Positions 18,142 through 26,607 of a stretch of DNA of 64,000 bases are shown here, piece by piece (within the stretch, counting starts at the first letter, position 1; each line of letters starts with the position of its first letter). The position numbers and the translations under genes are program-made. Source of the DNA: Blautia wexlerae DSM 19850. Lineage in GTDB: Bacteria > Bacillota > Clostridia > Lachnospirales > Lachnospiraceae. The DNA is taken from positions 311,501 through 375,500 of the forward strand of contig NZ_CP102267.1 in NCBI RefSeq assembly GCF_025148125.1, read 5' to 3'. The notes under the pieces are model-generated. The model saw only the letters and a list, made by a program, of their open reading frames with translations, did no database searches and had not been told where the DNA came from.

Positions 18142-19635
18142 ATGCGGACAGAATATAAGAGGGATATGAATCATAATTATCTCATTGTCTATGGTGAGAA
18201 TGAGATCAATACAGATTCCTATCAGGTAAGGATGCTTGCGGGAAATGTGATTCCCTCTCTTCTGAAGTGCAGGATACAGGGGATGGATGGCAGATTTCTT
18301 ATCTATTTTGATATTACTTCGAAACAGGCGGTGAATGTGCTGTATGAAGAAAAGAAGATGGGAGTTGAAGATCTCAGGCTTATTTTCGGTGGTTTTGTAA
18401 AGGCTATGGAAGATGCGGCGGAATATCTGATCAATCCCGGACAGTTTATAATGTCGCCGGAATATATTTATACAGATATTGAAAAAAGACAGATTTATTT
18501 CTGTATGATGCCCGGATATGAGAAGGATATTAAAGAACAGTTTCAGCTTCTGACAGAATATATTCTGCCGAAAATAGACCATCAGGATCAGGATGCGGTA
18601 ATCCTTGGATATGGAGTATATAAAAGAGCAATGGAAGACAGTTTTCATCTGGAGCATATTAAAGAAGAATTATATAAAACTCAGAGTTCAGATGTAAATG
18701 GGGAGAAGAAAGAAAAAATAAATGCAAAAAAGACAGAGCAGGAGATGGAGTTTGCAGAAGAAGAGACTTTCCCGGAAGATAATGAAAACCGGAATGAATT
18801 TGTAAGAGAAGGAGAAGATTCAAAAGAACCCGGCCGACTGAACCCGGTCGGTGTTATTGTGCCGGCTGCTGTTCTGATCTGTGGACTGGCAGCTGCTATC
18901 CTGAAGGGATATCTGCCACATGTGGAAATGGAAACCATACTTGGTGTAATTGTTATAGCTATAGCGGGTATCATGCTGGGCCTGCGTATTATAAAGACAA
19001 AAAAAGTTTTGCATCTCCCGGAACAGACGTATGCATCAGGAGAAACAGTGAGACACATAGAAAAAATAAGAAATATGCCATCATGGAATAAAACAGAAAA
19101 GAAAACATCAGGGAAAAAATCAGGATGGAAAGAAGCAGAAGGAAAAGCGTCAGAGCAGAAATGGGAGGACAGATTATATGAAAACCTGTCCCAGACAGTG
19201 GAGAGAAATCAGCAAACAAATCAGAGTCAGCCGGTGAATGGGCAGAAAATGTCAGACTGTGGACAAAAAACTTCCGAATCATCCCGGATACATATGGACT
19301 ATGGTGAAACAGTAGTACTATCTGCCGGAACAGTAAGCGGACCTGCAAGTCTGGTGAGCAAAGAACCGGGAGAACTGGCGACCATTTATCTCAATGAAGA
19401 TCTGACTGTGATCGGAAAGTTGGAAACTGCCTGTGATGCGGTGATCAGCCTGCCTACCGTAAGCCGTATCCATGCAAAAATACGAAAAAAAGAAGAAAAC
19501 TATTTCCTTAGTGATATGAATTCCAGAAACGGAACGTCTGTAAATGGAAGATTACTTCGTCCGGATGAGGAATATCAGCTTGAACCGGAAGATGAAGTGG
19601 ATTTTGCACAGGCAAGATATATATTTCTGGAATAA
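18142..19635 (+). CDS. DUF6382-like protein with FHA domain
   Basis: A 497-residue protein ending the pilus cluster. Residues 1-170 are an unknown domain common to such Tad-linked proteins (DUF6382 is my best label). Two membrane helices lie near 233-280, a Lys/Gln-rich linker follows, and an FHA domain occupies about 400-497 (VIGK, LPTVSRIHAKI, DMNSRNGTSVNG). FHA domains bind phosphothreonine, so pilus assembly may be tied to a Ser/Thr kinase that is not in this window. It lies 6 nt after the TadE-like gene. Confidence 0.75.
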   Translation: MRTEYKRDMNHNYLIVYGENEINTDSYQVRMLAGNVIPSLLKCRIQGMDGRFLIYFDITSKQAVNVLYEEKKMGVEDLRLIFGGFVKAMEDAAEYLINPGQFIMSPEYIYTDIEKRQIYFCMMPGYEKDIKEQFQLLTEYILPKIDHQDQDAVILGYGVYKRAMEDSFHLEHIKEELYKTQSSDVNGEKKEKINAKKTEQEMEFAEEETFPEDNENRNEFVREGEDSKEPGRLNPVGVIVPAAVLICGLAAAILKGYLPHVEMETILGVIVIAIAGIMLGLRIIKTKKVLHLPEQTYASGETVRHIEKIRNMPSWNKTEKKTSGKKSGWKEAEGKASEQKWEDRLYENLSQTVERNQQTNQSQPVNGQKMSDCGQKTSESSRIHMDYGETVVLSAGTVSGPASLVSKEPGELATIYLNEDLTVIGKLETACDAVISLPTVSRIHAKIRKKEENYFLSDMNSRNGTSVNGRLLRPDEEYQLEPEDEVDFAQARYIFLE

Positions 19636-19719
19636 ATGTTTTTACAAAATACAGGAGGTCTGCTACAATTAGTAATGGTACATTGTTTTTGAGATAAAGA
19701 AACAGAAAAGAGGTAAAAC

Positions 19720-20310
19720 TTGGAAGAACTGAAAAAGGCACCGGTTACAGTGCTTCTCATTCTGGCGAATATTCTTGTTTTTACTGCAGTGGAATTTACC
19801 GGAGGATCAGAGGATACCATGCATATGCTTCAGTGCGGAGCGGCATATACTCCCGCCATTATGCAGGGAGAATACTATAGGATCTTTACAAGTATGTTCC
19901 TTCATTTTGGACCGCAGCATCTTGGAAATAACATGCTGGTACTGTTTGTGCTTGGAGGCAGACTGGAGCGTACAGTTGGAAAACTGAAATATCTGCTGAT
20001 CTATCTTCTGGGAGGAATGGGTGGAAATCTGCTGTGTCTGTTCCTGGAACTGGACAGTGCGGATTTTGCAGTTTCGGCAGGTGCATCCGGTGCAGTGTTT
20101 GCTGTGATGGGTGCAATGATCTATGCTGTGATCAGGGGCAGAGGTCATATTGAAGATCTTTCTGCCAGACAGGTAGTGATCATGGCTGCTTTTTCGCTTT
20201 ATTTTGGTTTTACAAGCGAAGGGGTGGACAATGCGGCACATGTAGGCGGTCTTATCTGTGGATTCCTGCTTGCAGTTCTGCTTTATCACCCTTCGCAGCG
20301 TGCAGGATAA
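19720..20310 (+). CDS. Rhomboid family intramembrane serine protease
   Basis: A 196-residue polytopic membrane protein. The rhomboid features are clear: HFGPQHLGNN, the catalytic Ser123 in GASGAVFA and the catalytic His174 in AAHVGG. The start is TTG 19720 after AGAGG. It follows the pilus cluster after 84 nt and could be cotranscribed with it. Substrates are unknown; cleavage of a membrane-anchored pilus or surface protein is possible but unproven. Confidence 0.88.
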   Translation: MEELKKAPVTVLLILANILVFTAVEFTGGSEDTMHMLQCGAAYTPAIMQGEYYRIFTSMFLHFGPQHLGNNMLVLFVLGGRLERTVGKLKYLLIYLLGGMGGNLLCLFLELDSADFAVSAGASGAVFAVMGAMIYAVIRGRGHIEDLSARQVVIMAAFSLYFGFTSEGVDNAAHVGGLICGFLLAVLLYHPSQRAG

Positions 20311-20317
20311 CCGACCT

Positions 20318-21001
20318 TTATTCAGGGGATGCCGGCAGATAAATATAAAAGGCAGAACCCTGACCGGGAGTGCTGGAAACCCTGATCTGACCATGGTGTG
20401 CAGAGATGATTTCTGCTGTTACTGCAAGCCCGAGACCGGTTCCTTCCGGTTTATATGTAATGAAGGGATGAAAGATATTCTCAGTCTGCTTATGCGTCAT
20501 ACCACATCCGTTATCTTTAATACAGATGCAGATGCCGGAATCTGCAGGGGTGAGATTTACAATAATCTTTCCGCCTGGCTGATCGATGGCTTCACAGGAA
20601 TTTTTGATCAGGTTAAATATGACCTGACGCATTTTTATCCGGTCAAGAAAAACAGGTGAAGAAGTATGTTCCACATGTATTTCCAGCCGGATTCCCAGAT
20701 AGTCCAGAGTGTTTTTCTGACAGGATAAAACAGTGGTCAGAAATTCCGCGGGATTTACGGGAACAAGAGTAACTGTCTGCGCATGGCTGAAGTCAGAGAG
20801 TTCTTTCAGCAGTTCTTTTACATATTCAAGGTTATCCATAAGACTGTCCCATTGTCTGTAACTGCACAGTTCCGGGTGAGAGGAAGCCATCAACTGAAGT
20901 TCACTGTTGATCAGCGTGACCGGATTACGGATTTCATGTGAAAGTCTGGATAAAAGAAAACGAAAATCTTTTTCTGATTGTTTTGTTATTTCAATCTGCA
21001 T
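20318..21001 (-). CDS. Soluble histidine kinase without sensor domain
   Basis: A 227-residue kinase. It has a HisKA dimerisation helix with phospho-acceptor His22 (SRLSHEIRNP) and a HATPase domain with the N box (FNLIKNSCEA), G1 (DNGCGM), F box (HPFITYK) and G2 (GTGLGLAV). There is no membrane segment and no recognisable input domain, and no response regulator gene is adjacent. It converges on the rhomboid gene with a 7-nt gap. It may serve as a module for a separate sensor. Confidence 0.88.
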   Translation of the reverse strand: MQIEITKQSEKDFRFLLSRLSHEIRNPVTLINSELQLMASSHPELCSYRQWDSLMDNLEYVKELLKELSDFSHAQTVTLVPVNPAEFLTTVLSCQKNTLDYLGIRLEIHVEHTSSPVFLDRIKMRQVIFNLIKNSCEAIDQPGGKIIVNLTPADSGICICIKDNGCGMTHKQTENIFHPFITYKPEGTGLGLAVTAEIISAHHGQIRVSSTPGQGSAFYIYLPASPE

Positions 21002-21140
21002 ATTATCACCTCAGGAAAAGTGTATCATTGTGAACTTTCAGCCGCAACTGATTTCGTCCTGAAAAATTCGCAATAAAACGACAAGTATTACTGATTATTG
21101 CAAATCAAAATCTTGAATTTTAAGAAAGAAGGATTTAAAG

Positions 21141-21554
21141 ATGGAAAATTGTATTTTTTGTAAAATCGCTAATGGAGAGATTCCTGCTGCAACACTTTAT
21201 GAGGATGAGAATTTCAGGGTAATTCTTGACCTGGGCCCGGCGAGTAAGGGACATGCGCTGATCCTTCCGAAATCGCATGCTGCCAATATTTATGAATTAT
21301 CGGATGAAATGGCTGCAAAGGCAATGATTCTTGCAAAGAAAATGGCGACAGCAATGACAGCAGCACTGAAATGTGACGGATTTAATATTGTACAGAATAA
21401 TGGCGAGTGTGCAGGGCAGACAGTGTTTCATTTTCATATGCATCTGATTCCGAGATATAAAGGAGATCAGGTGGGAATCACATGGCACCCGGGTGAACTC
21501 AGTGATGCAGATAAAGAAGAAATCCTGTTAAAAGTAAAGGAGCAGCTGTCCTGA
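21141..21554 (+). CDS. HIT family nucleotide hydrolase (Hint type)
   Basis: A 137-residue protein beginning with the CIFCKIANGEIPA segment typical of bacterial Hint proteins and carrying the histidine triad HFHMHLIPR, with catalytic His99. The family hydrolyses purine nucleoside phosphoramidates and related AMP conjugates. Start ATG with AAAGAAGGATT upstream. It is followed 26 nt later by a sigma factor gene and may share its transcript. Confidence 0.93.
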   Translation: MENCIFCKIANGEIPAATLYEDENFRVILDLGPASKGHALILPKSHAANIYELSDEMAAKAMILAKKMATAMTAALKCDGFNIVQNNGECAGQTVFHFHMHLIPRYKGDQVGITWHPGELSDADKEEILLKVKEQLS

Positions 21555-21580
21555 TATTCTGATACAGCACATTGCAAAAG

Positions 21581-22114
21581 ATGGAGAATATAGATTTTGT
21601 AAGTATCTACAGGAAATACCGCTCTCGGGCGTTCAATATTGGAAAATTTATCCTTGGCGATGAAGATGAAGCAGAAGATGTCTGTCAGGATGTATTTGAG
21701 ACTTTGTTTCATATGGGCCGGAGTGTGGATTTTTCAGATGAAAAGAAACTGGAGAATCTGATTGTCAGAATCAGCTACCATAAGGCATCCGATCATCGCA
21801 AAAAGGCCTTCAGGAAATATGAATATGCGAACTCAGATGCGATTCTGGAAATGACAGATATGCGGGTAAGAAAAGGTAATCGTGTAGATGAGATTGTTCT
21901 GAATCTGGAGGCAGCAGGATACCTGCAGTCGATATTTGAAAAACTGAGAGAAAAGAACAGGACAAATTATGAAATCTATGTCAGTGTAACGTTATATGAC
22001 ATACCAACGCGTCTCGTTGCCAGACATTATCATATCACAGAAAATAATGTGAATAACAGAGTCATGAGGACGAGACGCTGGCTTGCCAGGGAATATAAGA
22101 AAATAACCCGGTGA
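21581..22114 (+). CDS. ECF-like RNA polymerase sigma factor
   Basis: About 177 residues. The N-terminal region 2 signature is visible (RAFNIGKFILGDEDEAEDVCQDVF, of which DEAEDVCQDVF is the key part), followed by a C-terminal helix-turn-helix region 4 (TRLVARHYHITENNVNNRVMR). ATG 21581 is chosen; TTG 21572 is in frame, and neither has a clear ribosome-binding site. No anti-sigma gene is directly adjacent. The stop codon abuts the convergent murG stop with no spacer. Confidence 0.78.
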   Translation: MENIDFVSIYRKYRSRAFNIGKFILGDEDEAEDVCQDVFETLFHMGRSVDFSDEKKLENLIVRISYHKASDHRKKAFRKYEYANSDAILEMTDMRVRKGNRVDEIVLNLEAAGYLQSIFEKLREKNRTNYEIYVSVTLYDIPTRLVARHYHITENNVNNRVMRTRRWLAREYKKITR

Positions 22115-23185
22115 TTACTGTTTATTTACGCAGTCTTCGATCAGTCCGGTGATTTTTTCAATAGAATTCATATGACTGCTTTCTGACATGGCATGAACAT
22201 AGGACTCTCTGTTCTGGTACAGTTCGCGGATTGCGTTTAAAAGTGTGCTTTCTGTAATCTCTTCTTCCTCAAGTACCATGCTGAATCCCTGACGTTCAAA
22301 TGAACGTGCATTGAGGATCTGGTCACCGCGGCTGGCATTTGCAGAAAGCGGGATCAGAAGATTGGGTTTTTTTAAAGCATTCAGTTCACAGATTGCATTG
22401 GCACCTGCGCGGGAGATAACGATATCAGACAGAGCAAACAGATCGGCAAGCTCCTGTTTAATATATTCATACTGTACATATCCTTTTGTGTCTTTGAGAC
22501 TTTCATCCATTTTTCCCTTACCACACAGGTGGATAACCTGAAACTCTTTTAAAAGTTCCGGAAGGATTTTGCGGATATTTTCATTGACAGATGCAGCACC
22601 AAGACTTCCACCGATCACCATAAGAACCGGTTTGTCATCTGTGAAACCACAGAATTCGCGGGCTGCCTCTTTACTTCCGTTTAATAATTCCTGACGGATA
22701 GGAGTACCTGTAAGTACTGCTTTGTCAGCAGGAAGACTTTTTACAGTCTCAGGGAAGTTACAGCATACTTTTGTGGCAGATGGAATGCAGATCTTATTTG
22801 CAAGTCCGGGAGTCATATCTGATTCATGAATGATGGTAGGAATTTTACGTCGACCGGCAGCGATTACAACCGGGACAGTCACGAAGCCACCCTTGGAGAA
22901 AACCACATCTGGTTTTAATTGTTTCAATAATTTTTTGGCCTCACCGAATCCTTTCAGTACACGAAATGGATCTGTGAAGTTTTTCAGATCAAAATAACGT
23001 CTCAGCTTTCCGGATGAGATTCCGTAATAAGGAATATTCATTTCTTCAATAAGCTTTTTTTCGATTCCATCGTAGGATCCGATATAGGAAATTTCGTATC
23101 CAAGCTCCTTAAGGCGTGGGATCAGAGCAATATTCGGAGTCACATGTCCGGCTGTGCCGCCGCCGGTGAGCACAATATGTTTCAT
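22115..23185 (-). CDS. murG: MurG, lipid II-forming N-acetylglucosaminyltransferase
   Basis: A 356-residue GT28 glycosyltransferase that adds GlcNAc to lipid I at the inner membrane face. Signatures are the N-terminal [12 protein letters not shown] loop, the [15 protein letters not shown] segment and the C-terminal [10 protein letters not shown] and [11 protein letters not shown] nucleotide-sugar region. The start is fixed by AGGAGG. In contrast to the usual dcw cluster, murG stands alone here. It is convergent with the sigma factor gene. Confidence 0.96.
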   Translation of the reverse strand: MKHIVLTGGGTAGHVTPNIALIPRLKELGYEISYIGSYDGIEKKLIEEMNIPYYGISSGKLRRYFDLKNFTDPFRVLKGFGEAKKLLKQLKPDVVFSKGGFVTVPVVIAAGRRKIPTIIHESDMTPGLANKICIPSATKVCCNFPETVKSLPADKAVLTGTPIRQELLNGSKEAAREFCGFTDDKPVLMVIGGSLGAASVNENIRKILPELLKEFQVIHLCGKGKMDESLKDTKGYVQYEYIKQELADLFALSDIVISRAGANAICELNALKKPNLLIPLSANASRGDQILNARSFERQGFSMVLEEEEITESTLLNAIRELYQNRESYVHAMSESSHMNSIEKITGLIEDCVNKQ

Positions 23186-23361
23186 AGAGATTCCTCCTGT
23201 TTTATTCTGAATAGTTACAACAATTCTATAAAAGATTGCAGGGAATCCGGGAATATGTGAAATCCTGCGAAAATGTCCGGATTCATTATTTTATGGAATT
23301 GCTATACGTTACTATTTAATATGAACCCAGGGGGAGAAATTGTCAAGGAAAGTTAAATATT

Positions 23362-23802
23362 ATGAAGAACAAAACAGATATACAGACAAAAAATCAGCAG
23401 ATAGACAAAATACTTCAAGAGCAGTATGATGCTGAAACCAAAATACTTGAATCCGCATTGCTGAACGTAGCAGGCAAAACCTCATGGGATGAATTTCCGG
23501 AAGAATCTGAGGAGAAGATCCGGGCGGGGTATGATCGGCTGATCACCCGACTGAGAGAAACAGGGGATTTCAATGAAGCAGCCAGGGCTGAAAAGACAGG
23601 AAGCACCAGGGCGGCAAAGGAAAAACTTGAAAGTCTTGAGTATGACTGGAACAGGACTCACAGAATCCTGAAATCTGCAGCTGCCGCAGTGGCAGTAGTT
23701 ATGTTGACTGCGCTGGTGGGAATGACTGCTATAGCTGACTGTCGATATCCGGATAAAAATACGCAGACATATCAGAAGACATCCGTTTTTGAAAAAAAAT
23801 AA
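23362..23802 (+). CDS. Uncharacterised single-pass membrane protein, possibly truncated anti-sigma-like
   Basis: A 146-residue protein: a charged cytoplasmic region (1-105) and one membrane helix (about 107-128, SAAAAVAVVMLTALVGMTAIA), then only 18 residues. The layout resembles anti-sigma-like proteins of Lachnospiraceae that normally have a large extracytoplasmic domain, so it may be truncated. It ends in an A/T-rich run where a small-RNA promoter is predicted. No convincing continuation was found in the other frames. The weak ribosome-binding site is AAGGAAAG. Confidence 0.55.
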   Translation: MKNKTDIQTKNQQIDKILQEQYDAETKILESALLNVAGKTSWDEFPEESEEKIRAGYDRLITRLRETGDFNEAARAEKTGSTRAAKEKLESLEYDWNRTHRILKSAAAAVAVVMLTALVGMTAIADCRYPDKNTQTYQKTSVFEKK

Positions 23803-23816
23803 AAAAATTTTATTTT
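23789..23816 (+). promoter_or_regulatory. Candidate promoter for a structured small RNA
   Basis: TTGAAA (23789-23794) and TATTTT (23811-23816) with a 16-bp spacer lie in the last codons and just after the upstream gene. The predicted start, near 23823-23825, coincides with the first paired base of the RNA fold described next. Confidence 0.4.
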
Positions 23817-23823
23817 TTTGTGT

Positions 23824-24058
23824 GATATTTGCCGATTTGATTCGCATAGTATATGTAATGAAAGTTTGCGAAGCAGAAATCCGGCATTTTATTCTTCGGA
23901 TAAGTGTGCGGATCAAAGGCTCGGAACAAAACGTTATATATTTATGCACTGACCGACAGAGAATCATTAAAATATCGGCAAATTTTTAAAATTCTTACGT
24001 GGCAGATGCAAAGAAAGGCAGGAACAGTCGAAAAAAAACTGTTTCTGCTTTTTGTTTT
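23824..24058 (+). ncRNA. Candidate structured non-coding RNA, rod-like fold
   Basis: Nested complementary segments give a long rod. P1 is ATTTGCCGAT (23827-23836) with ATCGGCAAAT (23974-23983). P2 is TGATTC (23838-23843) with GAATCA (23961-23966). P3 is GCATA plus TATAT (23844-23854) with ATATA and TATGC (23936-23947). Interior hairpins include ATCCG (23879-23883) with CGGAT (23897-23901). A promoter precedes it and an intrinsic terminator follows at 24018-24058. The shape resembles 6S RNA, but I do not recognise its consensus. A competing local fold pairs GCCGATTT (23831-23838) with AAATCCGGC (23877-23885). Confidence 0.45.
24018..24058 (+). terminator. Intrinsic terminator
   Basis: GCAGGAACAG (24018-24027) pairs with CTGTTTCTGC (24039-24048), one G-U pair, followed by TTTTTGTTTT. 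It ends transcripts from the 23362 gene and from the candidate small RNA. Confidence 0.8.
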
Positions 24059-24069
24059 CAGAAAAGATA

Positions 24070-24099
24070 TTGTTAATTTGTTTCATTGTAGTGTATAAT
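24070..24099 (+). promoter_or_regulatory. Promoter of the beta-CASP hydrolase gene
   Basis: TTGTTA (24070-24075) and TATAAT (24094-24099) with an 18-bp spacer follow directly after the terminator, giving a leader of about 120 nt before the gene at 24228. No further structure was seen in that leader. Confidence 0.5.
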
Positions 24100-24227
24100 T
24101 AATACAATATAGAAGGATCATAAAAGCAGTAAAAAGTTGCCGGGTTAAACAGGCAAAATGCAGCAAAACAATTGGGGATATCAAAAAGATTCCGAGAGTA
24201 CATCAAAATCTGAAGGGAGGTTTTTAT

Positions 24228-25844
24228 ATGAAGATTACATTTATCGGGGCAACTCATGAGGTTACGGGATCCTGTTATTATCTGGAGGCAGCAGGTCACA
24301 AGTTTCTTGTAGACTGCGGAATGGAGCAGGGACCGGATTATTATGAAAATGCAGAAATACCAGTGGCTTTGGGAGAGATAGAATTTGTTCTTCTGACACA
24401 TGCACATATAGATCACTCAGGTAATCTTCCGGCTATTTATGCAAAGGGGTTCAGGGGACCGGTATATGCCACAGATGCCACCAGCCATTTATGCGATATT
24501 ATGCTCAGAGACAGTGCGCACATTCAGATGTTTGAAGCAGAATGGAGAAACCGTAAAGGCAGACGACAGGGCAAACCGGAATTTGTTCCGGCTTATACAA
24601 TGGAAGATGCCATGGGAGTGATCAGAAACTTTGTGGGATGCCCGTACAATAAGATGATCACTCCTGCAGAGGGAATCTCAGCCCGGTTTATTGATGCAGG
24701 CCATTTGCTGGGCTCTGCAAGTATTGAGCTGACGATCAGGGAGGAGGATACAGAGAAAAAGATTGTATTCTCCGGAGATATTGGAAATACCTGCCAGCCC
24801 TTGATTAAGGATCCTGAGTATCTGCACCATGCAGATTATATAGTTATGGAATCCACTTACGGTGACCGCAGTCATGGAGAAAAGCCTGATTATGTGAAAC
24901 TGTTGTCAGAAATCATCCAGGAAACCTTTGACAGAGGAGGAAATCTTGTGATTCCTTCTTTTGCAGTGGGACGTACGCAGGAAATGCTGTACTTTATCAG
25001 ACAGATCAAGGCAGACGGACTGGTGTATGGACATGACGGATTTAAAGTATATGTGGACAGTCCTCTTGCAAATGAAGCTACCACGATTTTCTCGGAGCAT
25101 CAGTATGACTGTTTTGATGAAGAAGCGATGGAACTGATCAAAAAGGGAATTAATCCAATCAGTTTCCCTGGATTGAAGATTTCCGTCACCAGTGATGATT
25201 CGAAGTCGATCAATTATGATGAGGAGCCCAAGGTAATCATTTCAGCCAGTGGTATGTGTGATGCAGGCCGTATCAAGCACCATCTGAAACATAATCTGTG
25301 GAATGAGAAGAATACGATTCTTTTTGTAGGATATCAGGCGGTCGGTACTCTTGGAAGAGCACTGATCGAGGGGGCTGCAGATGTGAAACTGTTTGGTGAA
25401 CCTGTTCATGTGGCAGCGCATATCTGCCAGATGCCGGGAATCAGCGGTCATGCGGATGTGAATGGCCTTTTAGACTGGGCGAAGGCATTTGAGGAGAAAC
25501 CGCAGAAAGTCTTTGTTACTCATGGAGATGATACAGTTACAGAGATTTTTGCAAAACGTCTGACAGATGAACTGGGGTATGATACAATGGCTCCGTTCAG
25601 CGGTACGGTTTATGATCTGGCAGACGATGTATGTCTGTATGAGGCAAAGGGTGTGAAAATCCAGAAAGCATCTGTATCACCGAAGGCAACAAGAGCAGCC
25701 AGAGCTTTCGAGAAACTTCTGGCACTTGGTTACAGGCTTATTACGGTTATCAGGAAAAATGAAGGAACGCCGAATAAAGATCTGGAAAGATTTTCAAGAG
25801 ATGTTCAGTCCCTGTGTGATAAATGGGACAGGACAGATATGTAA
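24228..25844 (+). CDS. MBL-fold beta-CASP metallo-hydrolase (ribonuclease type)
   Basis: A 538-residue member of the metallo-beta-lactamase family with the beta-CASP insertion and a C-terminal RNA-specificity segment. Zinc ligands are in THAHIDHSG (His58, His60, Asp62, His63), DAGHLLGSA, FSGDIG and the C-terminal SGHAD. Relatives act as endo- or exoribonucleases. About 70 extra residues follow the domain. The start follows GGGAGG. It stands alone with its own promoter and a bidirectional terminator. Confidence 0.88.
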   Translation: MKITFIGATHEVTGSCYYLEAAGHKFLVDCGMEQGPDYYENAEIPVALGEIEFVLLTHAHIDHSGNLPAIYAKGFRGPVYATDATSHLCDIMLRDSAHIQMFEAEWRNRKGRRQGKPEFVPAYTMEDAMGVIRNFVGCPYNKMITPAEGISARFIDAGHLLGSASIELTIREEDTEKKIVFSGDIGNTCQPLIKDPEYLHHADYIVMESTYGDRSHGEKPDYVKLLSEIIQETFDRGGNLVIPSFAVGRTQEMLYFIRQIKADGLVYGHDGFKVYVDSPLANEATTIFSEHQYDCFDEEAMELIKKGINPISFPGLKISVTSDDSKSINYDEEPKVIISASGMCDAGRIKHHLKHNLWNEKNTILFVGYQAVGTLGRALIEGAADVKLFGEPVHVAAHICQMPGISGHADVNGLLDWAKAFEEKPQKVFVTHGDDTVTEIFAKRLTDELGYDTMAPFSGTVYDLADDVCLYEAKGVKIQKASVSPKATRAARAFEKLLALGYRLITVIRKNEGTPNKDLERFSRDVQSLCDKWDRTDM

Positions 25845-25851
25845 ATTAAAA

Positions 25852-25951
25852 AAATATCCCACGAAACTTTATCTATAGCAATCTTTGTAAATAATATATT
25901 GATTCAATTTACATTATTTAAGAGGCTTGCCATAGTTTTCGTGGGATATTT
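25852..25951. terminator. Bidirectional terminator with long loop
   Basis: AAATATCCCACGAAA (25852-25866) pairs perfectly with TTTCGTGGGATATTT (25937-25951). The loop contains a smaller stem GTAAAT/ATTTAC. A and T runs flank the stem on both sides, and it lies between two convergent genes. Confidence 0.75.
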
Positions 25952-25993
25952 TATACGGTCACCTGCGTAACTGTTCAGTATTTCCACAGTTAT

Positions 25994-26239
25994 TTATTTG
26001 TTCAGAACTTCCTCCAGTGCAGTGGAAAGCTGATCCGGACATGAGGTATTCTTAAATCCGCATTTGATTCCTTTTAATCTGCTGATCACTTCCTCTGCAT
26101 CCATTCCCTCTACAAGACTGGCTACACCCTGGGTATTTCCGCTGCATCCGCCGATGAAACGGACATTGTGGACTTTCTTATTGTCATCTACTTCAAATTC
26201 AATATGGCTGGCGCAGACACCTTTTGTTTTATACGTCAT
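25994..26239 (-). CDS. TSCPD domain protein (TIGR03905-like)
   Basis: An 81-residue protein beginning MTYKTKGVCASHIEFEV and ending with the TSCPD motif (KNTSCPDQLSTALEEVL). The domain also occurs at the C-terminus of some ribonucleotide reductases; stand-alone versions are of unknown function. The start at 26239 is fixed by AGGAGG. An upstream in-frame ATG at 26290 would add 17 residues without a ribosome-binding site. Convergent with the beta-CASP gene. Confidence 0.88.
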   Translation of the reverse strand: MTYKTKGVCASHIEFEVDDNKKVHNVRFIGGCSGNTQGVASLVEGMDAEEVISRLKGIKCGFKNTSCPDQLSTALEEVLNK

Positions 26240-26300
26240 GATATGTTTCCTCCTGTGTGAAAAAATGTAACTATAAATGCTGCTGTTCATATACCACTAC

Positions 26301-26443
26301 GTTACTGTTTACTTCGTTCTCAGTAACGTAGCCAAAATTTATTCCAGATTGCCTGCGGCAATGGAATTTTGGCTTGTATGTCTCGGGATTTTGGCATATT
26401 CATGCCAAAACACCTCGCGGAATAGTGATATGTGAACAGTAAC
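26301..26443 (-). repeat. MITE-like 143-bp repeat, copy A
   Basis: On the minus strand this is an almost exact copy of 57714-57856, with about 8 differences in 143 positions by eye. Ends are GTTACTGTTCAC and a matching inverted end ending ACAGTAAC. Inside are palindromes centred on TTTTGGCAT/ATGCCAAAA and AGCCAAAATTCC/GGAAT-AATTTTGGCT. It has no coding capacity. Its flank 26284-26300 itself resembles an element end, suggesting nesting. No direct flanking repeat was found for this copy. Confidence 0.85.
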
Positions 26444-26482
26444 ATAAAATAGCAATTGTATTATAACAGAGGATAAAAAAAG

Positions 26483-26511
26483 TTTCCATATAAATAAAGT
26501 TTTGCTATAAT
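26483..26511 (+). promoter_or_regulatory. Promoter of mtnN
   Basis: TTTCCA (26483-26488) and TATAAT (26506-26511) with a 17-bp spacer, about 90 nt before the mtnN start codon. Confidence 0.6.
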
Positions 26512-26607
26512 AAAGAAATGTCAGGAACATTTGTCACTGTTTACACATCTGAACCTGATACCATGAAAATGAAAAATTACAATATACAAAGAAGAGGTGT
26601 TTTAATA

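Noticed and set aside
9973-20310. Recently acquired genomic island carrying the Tad cluster
   Set aside because: Base composition looks like the neighbours, and no tRNA, integrase or flanking repeats mark its borders.
23789-24098. Continuation of the 23362 gene through a frameshift in the A-rich run
   Set aside because: The two downstream frames encode no recognisable domain and the region is better explained as a structured RNA.
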